Source: Avimonas intestinalis
Lineage (GTDB): Bacteria > Bacillota > Clostridia > Oscillospirales > Acutalibacteraceae
Assembly (NCBI GenBank): GCA_904380375.1
Contig: CAJFID010000025.1
Span: 1 to 41,374, forward strand
Length of the DNA: 41,374 bases
Reading direction: 5' to 3'
The notes beneath the pieces are model-generated. The model ran no database searches. It had not been told where the DNA came from and saw only the letters and a list, made by a program, of their open reading frames with translations. The position numbers and the translations under genes are program-made. Shown piece by piece: positions 1 through 8,322 of this stretch; position 1 is the first letter of the stretch, and each line of letters begins with the position of its first letter.

Positions 1-28
1 TCTGGTTGGGAAAGCCGGATAAACGAGA

Positions 29-58
29 AAAGGAGCAGCCCTTTCGGACTACTCCTTT
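29..58 (-). terminator. Terminator downstream of tRNA-Leu
   Basis: Read on the minus strand, AAAGGAG pairs with CTCCTTT through a 13-bp stem with two G-U pairs closed by a GAAA tetraloop, followed by TTTTCTCGTTT. It lies about 40 bases beyond the tRNA 3' end and fits a rho-independent terminator; the uridine tail is interrupted. Confidence 0.65.
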
Positions 59-95
59 ACATAGGAATGTTCAGTTGCGTTATGAACATTCAAAC

Positions 96-182
96 TGGTG
101 CCGCTGACCGGACTTGAACCGGTACGCTGTTGCCAGCGAGGGATTTTAAGTCCCTTGTGTCTGCCGATTCCACCACAGCGGC
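96..182 (-). tRNA. tRNA-Leu (anticodon UAA)
   Basis: On the minus strand the gene starts GCCGCTG and ends CAGCGGC-A-CCA, giving a perfect 7-bp acceptor stem with an encoded CCA. The anticodon arm is AGGGA-CTTAAAA-TCCCT, so the anticodon is TAA. The 87-base length and the extra variable arm (CTCGCTGGCAACAGCG) are typical of class II tRNA-Leu. The T loop reads GGTTCAAGTCC. It reads UUA, and UUG by wobble. Confidence 0.97.
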
Positions 183-202
183 CAATAAAAAAACCGTATT
201 TC

Positions 203-231
203 ATCATACCTGATTTTCTTTTTCCTGTCAA
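203..231 (-). promoter_or_regulatory. Sigma-A promoter of tRNA-Leu
   Basis: On the minus strand a perfect -35 TTGACA (226-231) is followed after exactly 17 bases by TATGAT (203-208). It lies about 20 bases upstream of the mature tRNA 5' end, which fits a short leader removed by RNase P. Confidence 0.85.
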
Positions 232-308
232 GTTCCCGGCCGTCGAGGGGTGCGTCAAAGAAAAATTTGGGAAAATGCCGCCGAGTTTATGTTTTCTTTA
301 CATTCCTG

Positions 309-317
309 TGGTAAAAT
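309..317 (+). promoter_or_regulatory. Possible extended -10 promoter for ppx-ppk
   Basis: TGGTAAAAT matches an extended -10 (TGnTATAAT with one mismatch). No good -35 lies 17 bases upstream. It would give a leader of about 130 bases before the ppx start. This is a weak prediction. Confidence 0.3.
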
Positions 318-452
318 AAATAAACAAGAATTGCCGGGCGTCATTCCTGCGGTAGCCCCGCATGAAAGACGAATTGCGGCCGGGCTGCCCTACAGTCCGA
401 ACAGCAGATGCAGCGGGGCTTGATGGGATGCTTGGCTGAAAGGAGGACGACT

Positions 453-1976
453 ATGAAACGCGGCCCTAAGGTTGTCAGCGTCATAGATATCGGCTCGAGC
501 TTTGTGCGCATGGGGATCTACCAGTGCGGCAAAAATGGAACGGTCACGACGCTGGATATGCTGCAGCATCCGATCCGTTTGGGGCATGAGGCCTTTACGG
601 AAGGACGCATCCGCCTGGAAACGGTGCGGGAGCTGACCGCGGCGCTGCGCGGTTTTTCCCAGGTGATGAAGGAATACGGCGTCTGCGAATACCGCGCGGT
701 GGCGACCACGGCCCTGCGGGAGGCGGAAAACCGCCTGTATGTGCTGGACCAGCTCAAAACCCAGAACAACCTGGTGGTGGATGTCCTGGAGGACGGGGAG
801 GAAAGCGCACTGGTCTATGGGGAACTGCTGCGCTCTCCCCAGCTTAAGAAAAACGCGCTGCTCGCCTATATCGGCACCGGCAGCATCGGCGTAGCGGCGG
901 TTGAGGACGGCGCGGTGGTGCGATGCAGCAGCATCCAGCTCGGCTTCCTCAAGCTGGGGGAGATCCTGCGCGGGCTGGAGGATCAGACTACGCATTTCCA
1001 CACGGTGCTTGAGGAATATGTGGAGACCCGCTTCCGCCGCCTGAACCGGCTGTTCGGACGTTTGCATATGGAGCGCCTGCTCCTCACGGGCCGGGAGCTG
1101 GAGACGATCGCCCCCTTATGCGGCGCGGAATGCCGGGAGGGGACCTACATCCTCCGCCGCGACCGGCTTGACGCTTTATATAACCGCGTTAAGGATCTTG
1201 GCGCCTCGGCGCTGGCCCGGGAGCTCAGCTTGCCGGAGACGCTGGCGGAACAGCTTCTGCCGATGCTGGCGATCTACCGTAAGATCCTGGGGCTGACCAA
1301 GGCGGAGGAGATCGCGGCCCCTTGCTTGGATATTCTGGACATTTTGGCCGCCCAGCTCCTTCTGCCCCAGCGGAAAAAGGAATTTGAAGATGTCCAGCAG
1401 GGCGGCGCGCTGGCCTGCGCAAAAAGGATGGCGGCCTCCCGCCATGCCGATATGGCTCATGCCGAGCGGACGGCGGCCTATGCCGTGCAGTTGTTTGACA
1501 AGCTCAAGAAGCTGCACGGGATCAGCGCCAAGCGGCGGACGCTGCTGGAATGCGCGGCTCTGCTGCACGAAGTGGGGGAGGACGTCAATACCAAAAACAC
1601 CCCTCAGGCCACCTATGACCTGATTGGCCAATCGTATTTTTATGGCCTCAGCGAGGAGGAGACGGCGCTGGTGGCGGAAATCGCCGGCATGGGCTGCGGC
1701 GATGGCTTCACCGGCCCCCGGCTTTGGAACGAAAAGCAGCAGCTCCTGGCCGACAAGCTGGCGGCGATCCTTCGGCTTGCCAGCGCCCTGGACGAATCCC
1801 ACACCGGGAAAATCCGGGAGCTGAAGCTCCGCCTGGACGAAAAGACGCTGGTCATCACTGCGCAGGGGGCGCAGGACCTCTTGCTTGAAAAGTGGGCGCT
1901 TGAGGAAAGCACGCCGTTTTTTGAAGAGATTTTCGGCATCCGGCCGGTTTTCATCGGGAAAAACCGTTTGCTGTAG
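453..1976 (+). CDS. ppx: Ppx/GppA family exopolyphosphatase with C-terminal HD-like domain
   Basis: The 507-residue product is a Ppx/GppA-family phosphatase, which releases phosphate from polyphosphate and/or the gamma phosphate of pppGpp in the cytoplasm. The N-terminal half is an ASKHA fold: the phosphate-1 motif VSVIDIGSSFVRMGIY is near residue 8, ATTALREAEN follows near residue 80, and a degenerate phosphate-2 motif (AYIGTGSIGVA) near residue 135. The C-terminal part (from about residue 310) is helical and carries ECAALLHEVGEDV, which resembles the HD-type domain of long Ppx proteins. I chose ATG 453, preceded by AAAGGAGG at 7 bases, over the upstream ATG at 408, which has no ribosome-binding site. 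It is followed after 21 bases by ppk, so the synthesising and degrading enzymes form one operon. The canonical GGGS of phosphate-2 is replaced by GTGS, so substrate preference is uncertain. Confidence 0.9.
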   Translation: MKRGPKVVSVIDIGSSFVRMGIYQCGKNGTVTTLDMLQHPIRLGHEAFTEGRIRLETVRELTAALRGFSQVMKEYGVCEYRAVATTALREAENRLYVLDQLKTQNNLVVDVLEDGEESALVYGELLRSPQLKKNALLAYIGTGSIGVAAVEDGAVVRCSSIQLGFLKLGEILRGLEDQTTHFHTVLEEYVETRFRRLNRLFGRLHMERLLLTGRELETIAPLCGAECREGTYILRRDRLDALYNRVKDLGASALARELSLPETLAEQLLPMLAIYRKILGLTKAEEIAAPCLDILDILAAQLLLPQRKKEFEDVQQGGALACAKRMAASRHADMAHAERTAAYAVQLFDKLKKLHGISAKRRTLLECAALLHEVGEDVNTKNTPQATYDLIGQSYFYGLSEEETALVAEIAGMGCGDGFTGPRLWNEKQQLLADKLAAILRLASALDESHTGKIRELKLRLDEKTLVITAQGAQDLLLEKWALEESTPFFEEIFGIRPVFIGKNRLL

Positions 1977-1997
1977 CCATAAAGGGGGAAGGGCTCT

Positions 1998-4097
1998 ATG
2001 AAAAACAAGACCGCCGCGGGACGGGGCGCAGGACGCAGAGAAACCGTCCCTTACTTTATCAACCGGGAATTAAGCTGGCTGGATTTCAACGCCCGCGTAC
2101 TTGAAGAGGCGTATGAAAAGGACAATCCGGTTCTGGAGCGCTGTAAGTTTTTGGGGATCACCGCTTCCAATCTTGACGAATTTTTCATGGTGCGGGTCGC
2201 GGGCGTGCGGGAGCAGGTGCGTTCCGGCTACAAGGAGCCGGATGCCTCCGGCCTGACCCCGCGGCAGCAGCTGGAAAAGCTGAGCGAGAAGATCCACGCT
2301 TTCACCGAGAAGCAGTATAACTGCCTTCAGCGCTCCCTGATCCCGCTGCTGCGGCAGCATCATATCCTCCTGCTGAAAAAGGAGGATCTTGACTCCAAGC
2401 AGCGGGAGTTCGCGGACGACTATTTTGAGGACGTGCTGTTCCCTGTCCTCACCCCGCTGGCCGTCGATCGCAGCCGGCCCTTTCCCATGCTGCTGAATAA
2501 GAGCCTGAACCTGGCCATCCGCCTGGAACGGGAGGGGGAGACGGCTTTTGCTGTGGTGCAGGTGCCGGCGATCCTGCCCCGGCTTGTGGAGCTCCCCTGC
2601 GAAGGGGAGCGCGCGTTCCTTCCGCTGGAAGAGATCCTGGTACTGCATTTGGAGGATCTGTTTGAGCTGCACCGCATCCAGGCCGTCGCCGCCTTCCGCG
2701 TCACCCGCAACAGCGACCTGGCGATTGACGAGGAAGCGGAGGATCTGCTGATTGAAATCCAGGAATCAATCAAAAAGCGCAAGCGCGGCCGTCCCGTCCG
2801 GCTGGAGCTGAGCCGCCACTGCGACCCGGAGCTGCGGGAGTTCCTGGTTGATATGCTGCGGGTGGAGGAGCCGGACATCTACGAGGTTTCCGGGCCGCTG
2901 GACCTGACCTTCTGCTTTGGGCTCAGTTCCCTGGACGATTCCCTCCGCCTGCCGCCGATCGAGCCGGTGCCCGCCGCCGATTTTGCGGGCTGGGAGGACA
3001 TGTTCGCCGCCATCCGCGAGCGGGACCGCTTCGTCCATCACCCCTATGAGAGCTTTGACGCCGTGGTCAATTTTGTCCGGACGGCTGCGGAGGATCCGGA
3101 TGTCCTGGCCATTAAGCAGACGCTGTACCGCGTCAGCGGCAATTCGCCGATCATCGCTGCGCTGATCCGCGCGGCGGAAAACGGCAAGCAGGTCACGGTG
3201 CTGGTCGAGCTGAAGGCCCGCTTTGACGAGGAAAACAACATCCATTGGGCCCTGAAGCTGGAGGAAGCCGGCTGCCATGTGGTTTACGGGTTGGCCGGGC
3301 TGAAAACCCACTGCAAAATCCTGCTGGTCGTCCGCCGGGAGGAGGACGGCCTGCGCCGGTATGTCCATTTGGGGACCGGCAACTACAACGATTCCACCGC
3401 CCGCCAGTATACCGACATGGGGATGTTCACCTGCCGGGAAAGTTTTGGGACGGACGCCTCGTCCCTGTTTAATGTCCTGACCGGGTATTCCCGCCCGCCA
3501 CGGTATAACCGGCTGATCGCTGCCCCGGACGGCCTGCGCCCCTTCTTCTATGAGATGATTGACCGGGAAATCGACAATATCCGTCATGGCCTTCCCGCCG
3601 GCATCTTTGCCAAGGTCAATTCCCTGGCCGACCCGGCGATGGTGGTCAAACTGTACGAGGCGTCCCAGGCCGGCGTGCCGATTACGCTGGTGGTGCGCGG
3701 GATCTGCTGCCTGACGCCGGGGGTCCCGGGGGTGAGCGACAACATCACGGTTATGAGCCTGGTCGGCCAGCTTTTGGAGCACAGCCGGATCTTCCGCTTT
3801 GAGAACGGCGGGAATCCCAAGCTTTACCTGGGCAGCGCCGATTGGATGCCCCGCAACCTCGACCGCCGGGTAGAGCTGGTATTCCCGGTGGAGGAAGAGG
3901 CTATCCGGGAGAGGGTGGAAGAGGTGATCCGCCTAAACACGGAGGATACCGTGAACGCCCGGGTTGAAAACAGCGAGGGCAAATACAGCTTTAAGGATAT
4001 GCGGAAAAACGATGAGCTCAACAGCCAGCTGGAGTTGGCGCGCCGTGCGCGGGCGGCCTCCAAGGCGGCCCAGGAAGCGGCGGAGGCGGAGAAATAA
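1998..4097 (+). CDS. ppk: Polyphosphate kinase 1
   Basis: PPK1 polymerises the gamma phosphate of ATP into inorganic polyphosphate and can run in reverse. At 699 residues it is full length. The N-terminal domain begins NRELSWLDFNARVLEEA, the family hallmark that contacts the ATP base. The two phospholipase-D-like domains hold the catalytic histidines: His438 in GLKTHCKI and His595 in LLEHSRIF, each offset by three from E. coli His435 and His592. HLGTGNYNDSTARQYTD and SADWMPRNLDRRVE are also intact. The start ATG follows AGGGGGAAGGGCTCT. The gene sits 21 bases behind the Ppx/GppA gene, so both are probably one transcript ending at the hairpin at 4182-4215. The last ~25 residues are Ala/Glu/Arg-rich and probably disordered. 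Confidence 0.97.
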   Translation: MKNKTAAGRGAGRRETVPYFINRELSWLDFNARVLEEAYEKDNPVLERCKFLGITASNLDEFFMVRVAGVREQVRSGYKEPDASGLTPRQQLEKLSEKIHAFTEKQYNCLQRSLIPLLRQHHILLLKKEDLDSKQREFADDYFEDVLFPVLTPLAVDRSRPFPMLLNKSLNLAIRLEREGETAFAVVQVPAILPRLVELPCEGERAFLPLEEILVLHLEDLFELHRIQAVAAFRVTRNSDLAIDEEAEDLLIEIQESIKKRKRGRPVRLELSRHCDPELREFLVDMLRVEEPDIYEVSGPLDLTFCFGLSSLDDSLRLPPIEPVPAADFAGWEDMFAAIRERDRFVHHPYESFDAVVNFVRTAAEDPDVLAIKQTLYRVSGNSPIIAALIRAAENGKQVTVLVELKARFDEENNIHWALKLEEAGCHVVYGLAGLKTHCKILLVVRREEDGLRRYVHLGTGNYNDSTARQYTDMGMFTCRESFGTDASSLFNVLTGYSRPPRYNRLIAAPDGLRPFFYEMIDREIDNIRHGLPAGIFAKVNSLADPAMVVKLYEASQAGVPITLVVRGICCLTPGVPGVSDNITVMSLVGQLLEHSRIFRFENGGNPKLYLGSADWMPRNLDRRVELVFPVEEEAIRERVEEVIRLNTEDTVNARVENSEGKYSFKDMRKNDELNSQLELARRARAASKAAQEAAEAEK

Positions 4098-4181
4098 TCT
4101 CCTGTCCATTTCCACTTCCTTGAAGTCTCCCGCCGGTATTGGCAAGCGCCGCGAAAGCGGCGGGAAATAGCACCCAGCACA

Positions 4182-4215
4182 AAAGGCGCCCGTTCCGCCG
4201 GGAACGGGCGCCTTT
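4182..4215. terminator. Bidirectional terminator between ppk and the MBL-fold gene
   Basis: A perfect 15-bp stem (AAAGGCGCCCGTTCC with its complement) closes a GCCG tetraloop. The flanking A and T runs are short on both strands. It lies between two convergent genes and could stop both transcripts. Confidence 0.75.
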
Positions 4216-4270
4216 GGCATATATCGGGCAACAATATGCAATAATTTTTCTTTCCGCCGCCCGGCTCGTT

Positions 4271-4370
4271 CCGCAATCCGGCCAGGCGGCGGATTGCGGA
4301 GAGGAAGGCGCTGAAAATACCGCTTCGCATTTTTCATCCCCGCCGGCTTTCCATTGCGGCAAAGCCGGCG
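4271..4370. repeat. Two more perfect hairpins in the convergent intergenic region
   Basis: CCGCAATCCG at 4271-4280 pairs with CGGATTGCGG at 4290-4299, and CGCCGGCTTT at 4341-4350 pairs with AAAGCCGGCG at 4361-4370. Both stems are perfect 10-mers without a clear uridine tail. With the terminator at 4182 they fill the 288-base gap between ppk and the next gene. They may be extra termination or mRNA-stabilising hairpins for the minus-strand gene. Confidence 0.5.
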
Positions 4371-4385
4371 CCGGCCTTTTCAGGG

Positions 4386-5177
4386 CTACAGCACCATGAC
4401 CGGCGCATCCGCATTGCGGGGAGCCACCGATAAAAGGAAATCCTTCCCGGCCCGAAGCCCGGCCCGCTGCAGCACAGCAAGGGAAGTGTTGTAGGCGAGG
4501 TCGGGAAAGTTGTTTTCTTTGCTCAGATGCCCCAGCACAAAGCGGGTGGTTCCGTTTTGCGCCAGGAAGGGGAGCTCGGCTGCGCAGCATTCGTTGCTCA
4601 GATGCCCCCGCTCCCCCAGGATCCGGCGCTTAAGATAATACGGATAGGGCCCGTTTTCCAGCATCCGGATGTCGTGGTTGGACTCGAGCAGCACCAGATC
4701 GCAGCCGACCAGCGCCCCGCGGATGGTGTCGGTCATACAGCCGGTGTCGGTAGCGACAGCCAGCGTCCGGCCGTCGGCGGTATGTAGGCGGAAGCCTAAG
4801 CTCTCCCGGCTGTCATGGGAGGTGTGGAAGGGGAGGATGTACATGCCGGCGGCTTCCACCCCATCGTCGGTGATGGCCTCAAAATCGCAGCCTTCCGAAA
4901 GTGCCTGCATATCCACCAGGGCATCGAGCGTTCCCGCCGAAGCATAGACCTTATATTTGTATCGCCTGGCGAGCACCCGGAGCCCGGCAATATGGTCCGA
5001 ATGCTCATGGGTGATGAAAATCGCCTGAATCGCCTGCGGGTCAATCTCCCGCTCCCGGAGCGCGCATTCAATCCGCCGCGCGCTGACACCGGCGTCCACC
5101 AGCACGCCGCCGGAACCGGAGCCGATATATGTGCAATTTCCGCTGCTGCCGCTGAAGAGCGGGCAAAAACGCGCCAT
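4386..5177 (-). CDS. Metallo-beta-lactamase-fold hydrolase, YycJ/WalJ type
   Basis: This 263-residue cytoplasmic protein belongs to the metallo-beta-lactamase superfamily branch of YycJ (WalJ) in Bacillus. Members are probable metal-dependent nucleases linked to DNA repair and cell-wall signalling. The N terminus FCPLFSGSSGNCTYIG is the YycJ signature. The metal site is visible as H57-E-H59-S-D61-H62, then ATDTGCM near residue 142, LLESNHD near residue 160, and RFVLGHLSKENN near residue 220. Length is normal for the family. ATG 5177 has only a weak upstream site (GAGAAAGG about 15 bases away). It lies alone: not in the walRK operon where Bacillus yycJ sits, but between ppk (convergent) and murA (same strand, separated by a terminator). 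Confidence 0.88.
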   Translation of the reverse strand: MARFCPLFSGSSGNCTYIGSGSGGVLVDAGVSARRIECALREREIDPQAIQAIFITHEHSDHIAGLRVLARRYKYKVYASAGTLDALVDMQALSEGCDFEAITDDGVEAAGMYILPFHTSHDSRESLGFRLHTADGRTLAVATDTGCMTDTIRGALVGCDLVLLESNHDIRMLENGPYPYYLKRRILGERGHLSNECCAAELPFLAQNGTTRFVLGHLSKENNFPDLAYNTSLAVLQRAGLRAGKDFLLSVAPRNADAPVMVL

Positions 5178-5293
5178 GGATTATTCCCGTGCCTTTCTCT
5201 TCGGTATGATGGGGCGTCCGCCTTCCAGACCGGGGCGACCGCCAAGAGAGCGGCGGCGCGGCCATAAAAGGGGCCTTCGGCCGGCTGACGTAC

Positions 5294-5322
5294 AAAAAGA
5301 AAGCCGCGCAGAACCGCGCGGC
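5294..5322 (-). terminator. Terminator of murA
   Basis: On the minus strand GCCGCGC-GGTTCT-GCGCGGC is followed by TTTCTTTTTG. It lies 68 bases beyond the murA stop and is a clear rho-independent terminator. Confidence 0.88.
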
Positions 5323-5389
5323 CGGCAGCCGTTTCCGGCGCACCCTCTTCGTACAAAGCAGGAACGCAGCGAAACCGGTTTGCCCTTGC

Positions 5390-6676
5390 TTATAATGCCG
5401 CGCGCAGGAGACTGTCCGGAACCGACACGCGGCGGATGTCCGCCCCCAGGGCCTTCATTTTCTCCACCACATTTTCATATCCGCGTTCAATATATTGGAT
5501 GTCCTCAATTTCCGTGGTGCCGCGGGCGATCAGCCCGGCGATTACCATCGCAATGCCGGCCCGCAGGTCGGTTGCCTTGACCGGGGCGCCCGTCAGATGG
5601 TCTACCCCCTGGAAGATGGCCACCTTGCCGTCCACCTGGGCCTGCGCGCCCATCCGCCGCAGCTCTTCCACATAGCGGAACCGGTTGTCAAAAATGCTTT
5701 CGGTTAAAATGCTGGTGCCGTCCGCTACCGAAAGGAGTACGGAGATCTGCGGCTGCATATCGGTGGGGAAGCCGGGATGATACATGGTTTTTACGTTGCA
5801 GTGAAGCAGCGGTCCAGTCCGGGAAACCCGGATCGCATCGTCGTATTCCTCAACCGTAACCCCCATCTCCTCCAGCTTGGCGGAGATGGATTCGAGGTGC
5901 TTGGGGATGATGCCGCGCACCAGCACGTTGCCGCCGGTCGCCGCCGCCGCCACCATATACGATCCCGCCTCAATTTGATCGGGGATGATGGTGTAGGTGG
6001 TGCCCGTCAGCTTGTCCACGCCGTGGATTTTGATCACGTCGGTGCCGGCCCCGCGGATATCCGCCCCCATTGAGTTCAGGAAGTTCGCCAGGTCAACGAT
6101 GTGCGGCTCCTTGGCGGCGTTTTCAATGATGGTCGTCCCGCGCGCCTTCACGGCGGCCAGCATAATATTGGCCGTCGCACCGACCGAGGCCATATCAAGA
6201 TAGACCGAATTGCCGACCAGCCGGCTGGCGTTGACCTCAATCATGCCGCTTTCCATCGGCATGACCTCCGCGCCCAGCGCTGTGAAGCCTTTCAGATGCT
6301 GGTCAATCGGACGGACGCCGAAATTGCACCCTCCGGGCATCGATACGCGGGCGGTATGGAACCGGCCGAGCAGCGCGCCCAAAAAATAATACGATCCGCG
6401 CATCAGCCTCGCCAGCTCATGCGGCACTTCGTGCCGGCAGACCGGCCGTGTGTCAATTTCCACGGTGTGGCGGTTGATCGGGCGGATTTCCGCACCGAGA
6501 AGGGCAAGGATGCGAAGGGTCGTAGTAACATCGGCAATATCGGGTATATTATCAATACGGCAGATGCCGTCGGCAAGAATCGTAGCAGGAAGAATGGCAA
6601 CGACCGCGTTCTTGGCTCCGCTGATCTCCACTTCACCAACGAGGCGGTTGCCGCCGGTTACGAGAATTTTATCCAA
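5390..6676 (-). CDS. murA: UDP-N-acetylglucosamine 1-carboxyvinyltransferase
   Basis: MurA transfers enolpyruvate from PEP to UDP-GlcNAc, the first committed step of peptidoglycan synthesis, in the cytoplasm. The 428-residue product has the two inside-out alpha/beta domains. The nucleotide-side motif GGNRLVGEVEISGAKNA is at residues 8-24, and the active-site loop PGGCNFGVRPIDQH carries Cys117, equivalent to E. coli Cys115, the fosfomycin target. HPGFPTDMQPQ near residue 298 and DLRAGIAMVIAG near residue 370 are also conserved. The start is TTG, not ATG: TTG at 6674-6676 is preceded by GGGGAG at good spacing. It has its own promoter and terminator, so it is probably monocistronic. Many Firmicutes carry two paralogues (MurA1/MurA2); which one this is cannot be told from this window. 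Confidence 0.96.
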   Translation of the reverse strand: MDKILVTGGNRLVGEVEISGAKNAVVAILPATILADGICRIDNIPDIADVTTTLRILALLGAEIRPINRHTVEIDTRPVCRHEVPHELARLMRGSYYFLGALLGRFHTARVSMPGGCNFGVRPIDQHLKGFTALGAEVMPMESGMIEVNASRLVGNSVYLDMASVGATANIMLAAVKARGTTIIENAAKEPHIVDLANFLNSMGADIRGAGTDVIKIHGVDKLTGTTYTIIPDQIEAGSYMVAAAATGGNVLVRGIIPKHLESISAKLEEMGVTVEEYDDAIRVSRTGPLLHCNVKTMYHPGFPTDMQPQISVLLSVADGTSILTESIFDNRFRYVEELRRMGAQAQVDGKVAIFQGVDHLTGAPVKATDLRAGIAMVIAGLIARGTTEIEDIQYIERGYENVVEKMKALGADIRRVSVPDSLLRAAL

Positions 6677-6709
6677 ATCGGCCCACTCCCCAAGAATTTT
6701 AACATTCCT

Positions 6710-6738
6710 ATTATATCACCGGCGCACGGAAAAACCAA
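6710..6738 (-). promoter_or_regulatory. Promoter of murA
   Basis: On the minus strand -35 TTGGTT (6733-6738) is 17 bases from -10 TATAAT (6710-6715), which also carries the extended TGA element just upstream. The start site would lie about 25 bases before the murA TTG codon. Confidence 0.75.
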
Positions 6739-6814
6739 GCCTAAATTTTTCATTATCACCGACAATTTTAAGATGATTTTGTGCAATATAGGCAGGCTGT
6801 CCGGCAAACGACAC

Positions 6815-6839
6815 GAAAACCGGCTGTGGACCGGTTTTC
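6815..6839 (-). terminator. Probable terminator of pfkA
   Basis: On the minus strand GAAAACCGG-TCCACAG-CCGGTTTTC forms a 9-bp stem with the T run inside its 3' arm and GTG after it. It lies 58 bases after the phosphofructokinase stop codon. The short U tract makes it a moderate candidate. Confidence 0.5.
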
Positions 6840-6896
6840 CATGGAAAAATTTTCGTTATTTTGCCGATGAGCAACTCCCCGGTTTCCAACAGCGGA

Positions 6897-7970
6897 TCAA
6901 TCCCCGAAGGATGTACCGATATCCCGCGCCGCCTGGATCACCTCAGAATCTACCGGCACCCTCTTGAGCTTGCCGGCTACCTCTTCAAGCGGGACGGGAA
7001 CGATCTCTTCGTTGACGATCGCGCACATATAGCCGAACTTCCCGTCCCGGATTAGCCCCGCGGCGGCGGCACCCAGGCGGGTAGCCAGCATTCGGTCATA
7101 AGGGCAGGGAGGGCCGCCCCTCTGGTAATGCCCCGGCACGCAGACCCGCGTCTCCGTCCCGACATAGGGCTCCAGCTCTTTGGCGATGCGGTAGGAGATC
7201 GAGGGATAGGATTCCGCCGCGCGCGCAGACGCCAGCTCTTTTTTGCTGAGCTTGGCCTCCGCCTTGGACAGCGCCCCCTCCGCAACGGCAAGGATGGAAA
7301 ACGCCTTACCCTGCCGGCGGCGCTGTTCAATCGCCTTGCCAACCTTTTTGATGTCGTAGGGGATTTCCGGCAGCAAAATAATATCCGCCCCCGCCGACAC
7401 GCCGGCGTACAGGGTCAGCCAGCCGACCTTGTGGCCCATCAGCTCGACGATGAACACCCGCCCGTGCGAGGTCGCCGTCGTATGGATGTAGTCGATGACA
7501 TTGGCACCAACGTCCACCGCGCTTTGGAAGCCGAAGGTCATGTCGGTCCCCCACAGGTCGTTGTCAATGGTTTTAGGAAGCGTGACCACCTTTACGCCCT
7601 GCTCGCGCAGCAGATTGGCGGTCTTGTGGGTGCCGTTCCCTCCCATGATGACCAGGCAGTCCAGCTTGCGCTTGGCGATGGTGTCAAGCATGGCGTTCAC
7701 CTTATCCACGCCGTCCTCTTCAATCACCTGCATTTTTTTGAACGGCTGGCGGGAGGTGCCGAGGACCGTCCCGCCTAGCGTGAGGATGCCGGAAAAATCT
7801 TCTGGCTTCATTTTGCGCGCTTTGTTTTCAATCAGCCCGCGGTAGCCGTCGAGGATCCCGTAAATCTCTATATCGTCAAACGCTTCATACAGCCCGCGGG
7901 CCACGCCGCGGATGGCGGCGTTCAAGCCCTGGCAGTCGCCGCCGCTGGTGAGGATTCCTACTCTGCGCAT
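6897..7970 (-). CDS. pfkA: 6-phosphofructokinase
   Basis: The 357-residue enzyme phosphorylates fructose 6-phosphate to fructose 1,6-bisphosphate. GILTSGGDCQGLNAAIRG at residues 5-22 is the phosphoryl-donor loop, PKTIDND at 132-138 holds the catalytic Asp, and MGHKVGWLTLYAG near 180 corresponds to the MGR substrate motif. Donor-selecting positions are mixed: GGNGT at 110-114 keeps the Gly typical of ATP enzymes (E. coli Gly104), but Lys133 occupies the place of E. coli Gly124, as in pyrophosphate-dependent enzymes, and Asn112 replaces the usual Asp of GGDGS. Related Gly/Lys enzymes include ATP-dependent ones, so I favour ATP, without certainty. It has its own promoter and a leader of about 100 bases. 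Confidence 0.92.
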   Translation of the reverse strand: MRRVGILTSGGDCQGLNAAIRGVARGLYEAFDDIEIYGILDGYRGLIENKARKMKPEDFSGILTLGGTVLGTSRQPFKKMQVIEEDGVDKVNAMLDTIAKRKLDCLVIMGGNGTHKTANLLREQGVKVVTLPKTIDNDLWGTDMTFGFQSAVDVGANVIDYIHTTATSHGRVFIVELMGHKVGWLTLYAGVSAGADIILLPEIPYDIKKVGKAIEQRRRQGKAFSILAVAEGALSKAEAKLSKKELASARAAESYPSISYRIAKELEPYVGTETRVCVPGHYQRGGPPCPYDRMLATRLGAAAAGLIRDGKFGYMCAIVNEEIVPVPLEEVAGKLKRVPVDSEVIQAARDIGTSFGD

Positions 7971-8080
7971 CGCTTTTTCCTTCCTTCTGTTTCCGTCCTC
8001 CTACAGCGCTTCCGCCTGCCCTGGGCGGCGGATAGCGGAGCGTGCGGACGATCATTCCGTCCAATGCATTTCCGTTATTT

Positions 8081-8109
8081 AGTATAGACCAATCTATGGT
8101 AAAATACAA
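8081..8109 (-). promoter_or_regulatory. Promoter of pfkA
   Basis: On the minus strand -35 TTGTAT (8104-8109), a 17-base spacer and -10 TATACT (8081-8086). It gives a leader of about 105 bases before the pfkA ATG. I see no recognisable riboswitch in that leader. Confidence 0.75.
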
Positions 8110-8202
8110 GTTACATCGCTGAAAAGACGGGTTACATCCCTGTTATTTTTTCGGCGCGCCCCAGCCGCCCTAGCGGAGATGCGCGGGGGAGCAAATGGGG
8201 GA

Positions 8203-8236
8203 TTGGCTTTTCCCTGCCGTTGCGTTATAATAACGC
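8203..8236 (+). promoter_or_regulatory. Promoter of rlmH with palindrome over the -10
   Basis: -35 TTGGCT (8203-8208), a 17-base spacer and a perfect -10 TATAAT (8226-8231). The -10 lies inside the palindrome GCGTTAT-A-ATAACGC (8222-8236, 7-bp arms). The palindrome could be an operator, but may be coincidental since TATAAT is partly self-complementary. Confidence 0.75.
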
Positions 8237-8322
8237 TGTCCAATCGGGATATCCCCCGCGGCGCTGTGCTGCTTCTGCCGACGGCGCCGTTTCATCCGGA
8301 ATACTGATAAAGGAGAGCCGAG

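Noticed and set aside
390..1802. Long minus-strand open frames opposite ppx (and similarly opposite ppk, murA, pfkA and the carbohydrate operon)
   Set aside because: They are antisense to well-recognised genes, have no ribosome-binding sites and no protein features. GC-rich coding DNA gives long antisense frames by chance.
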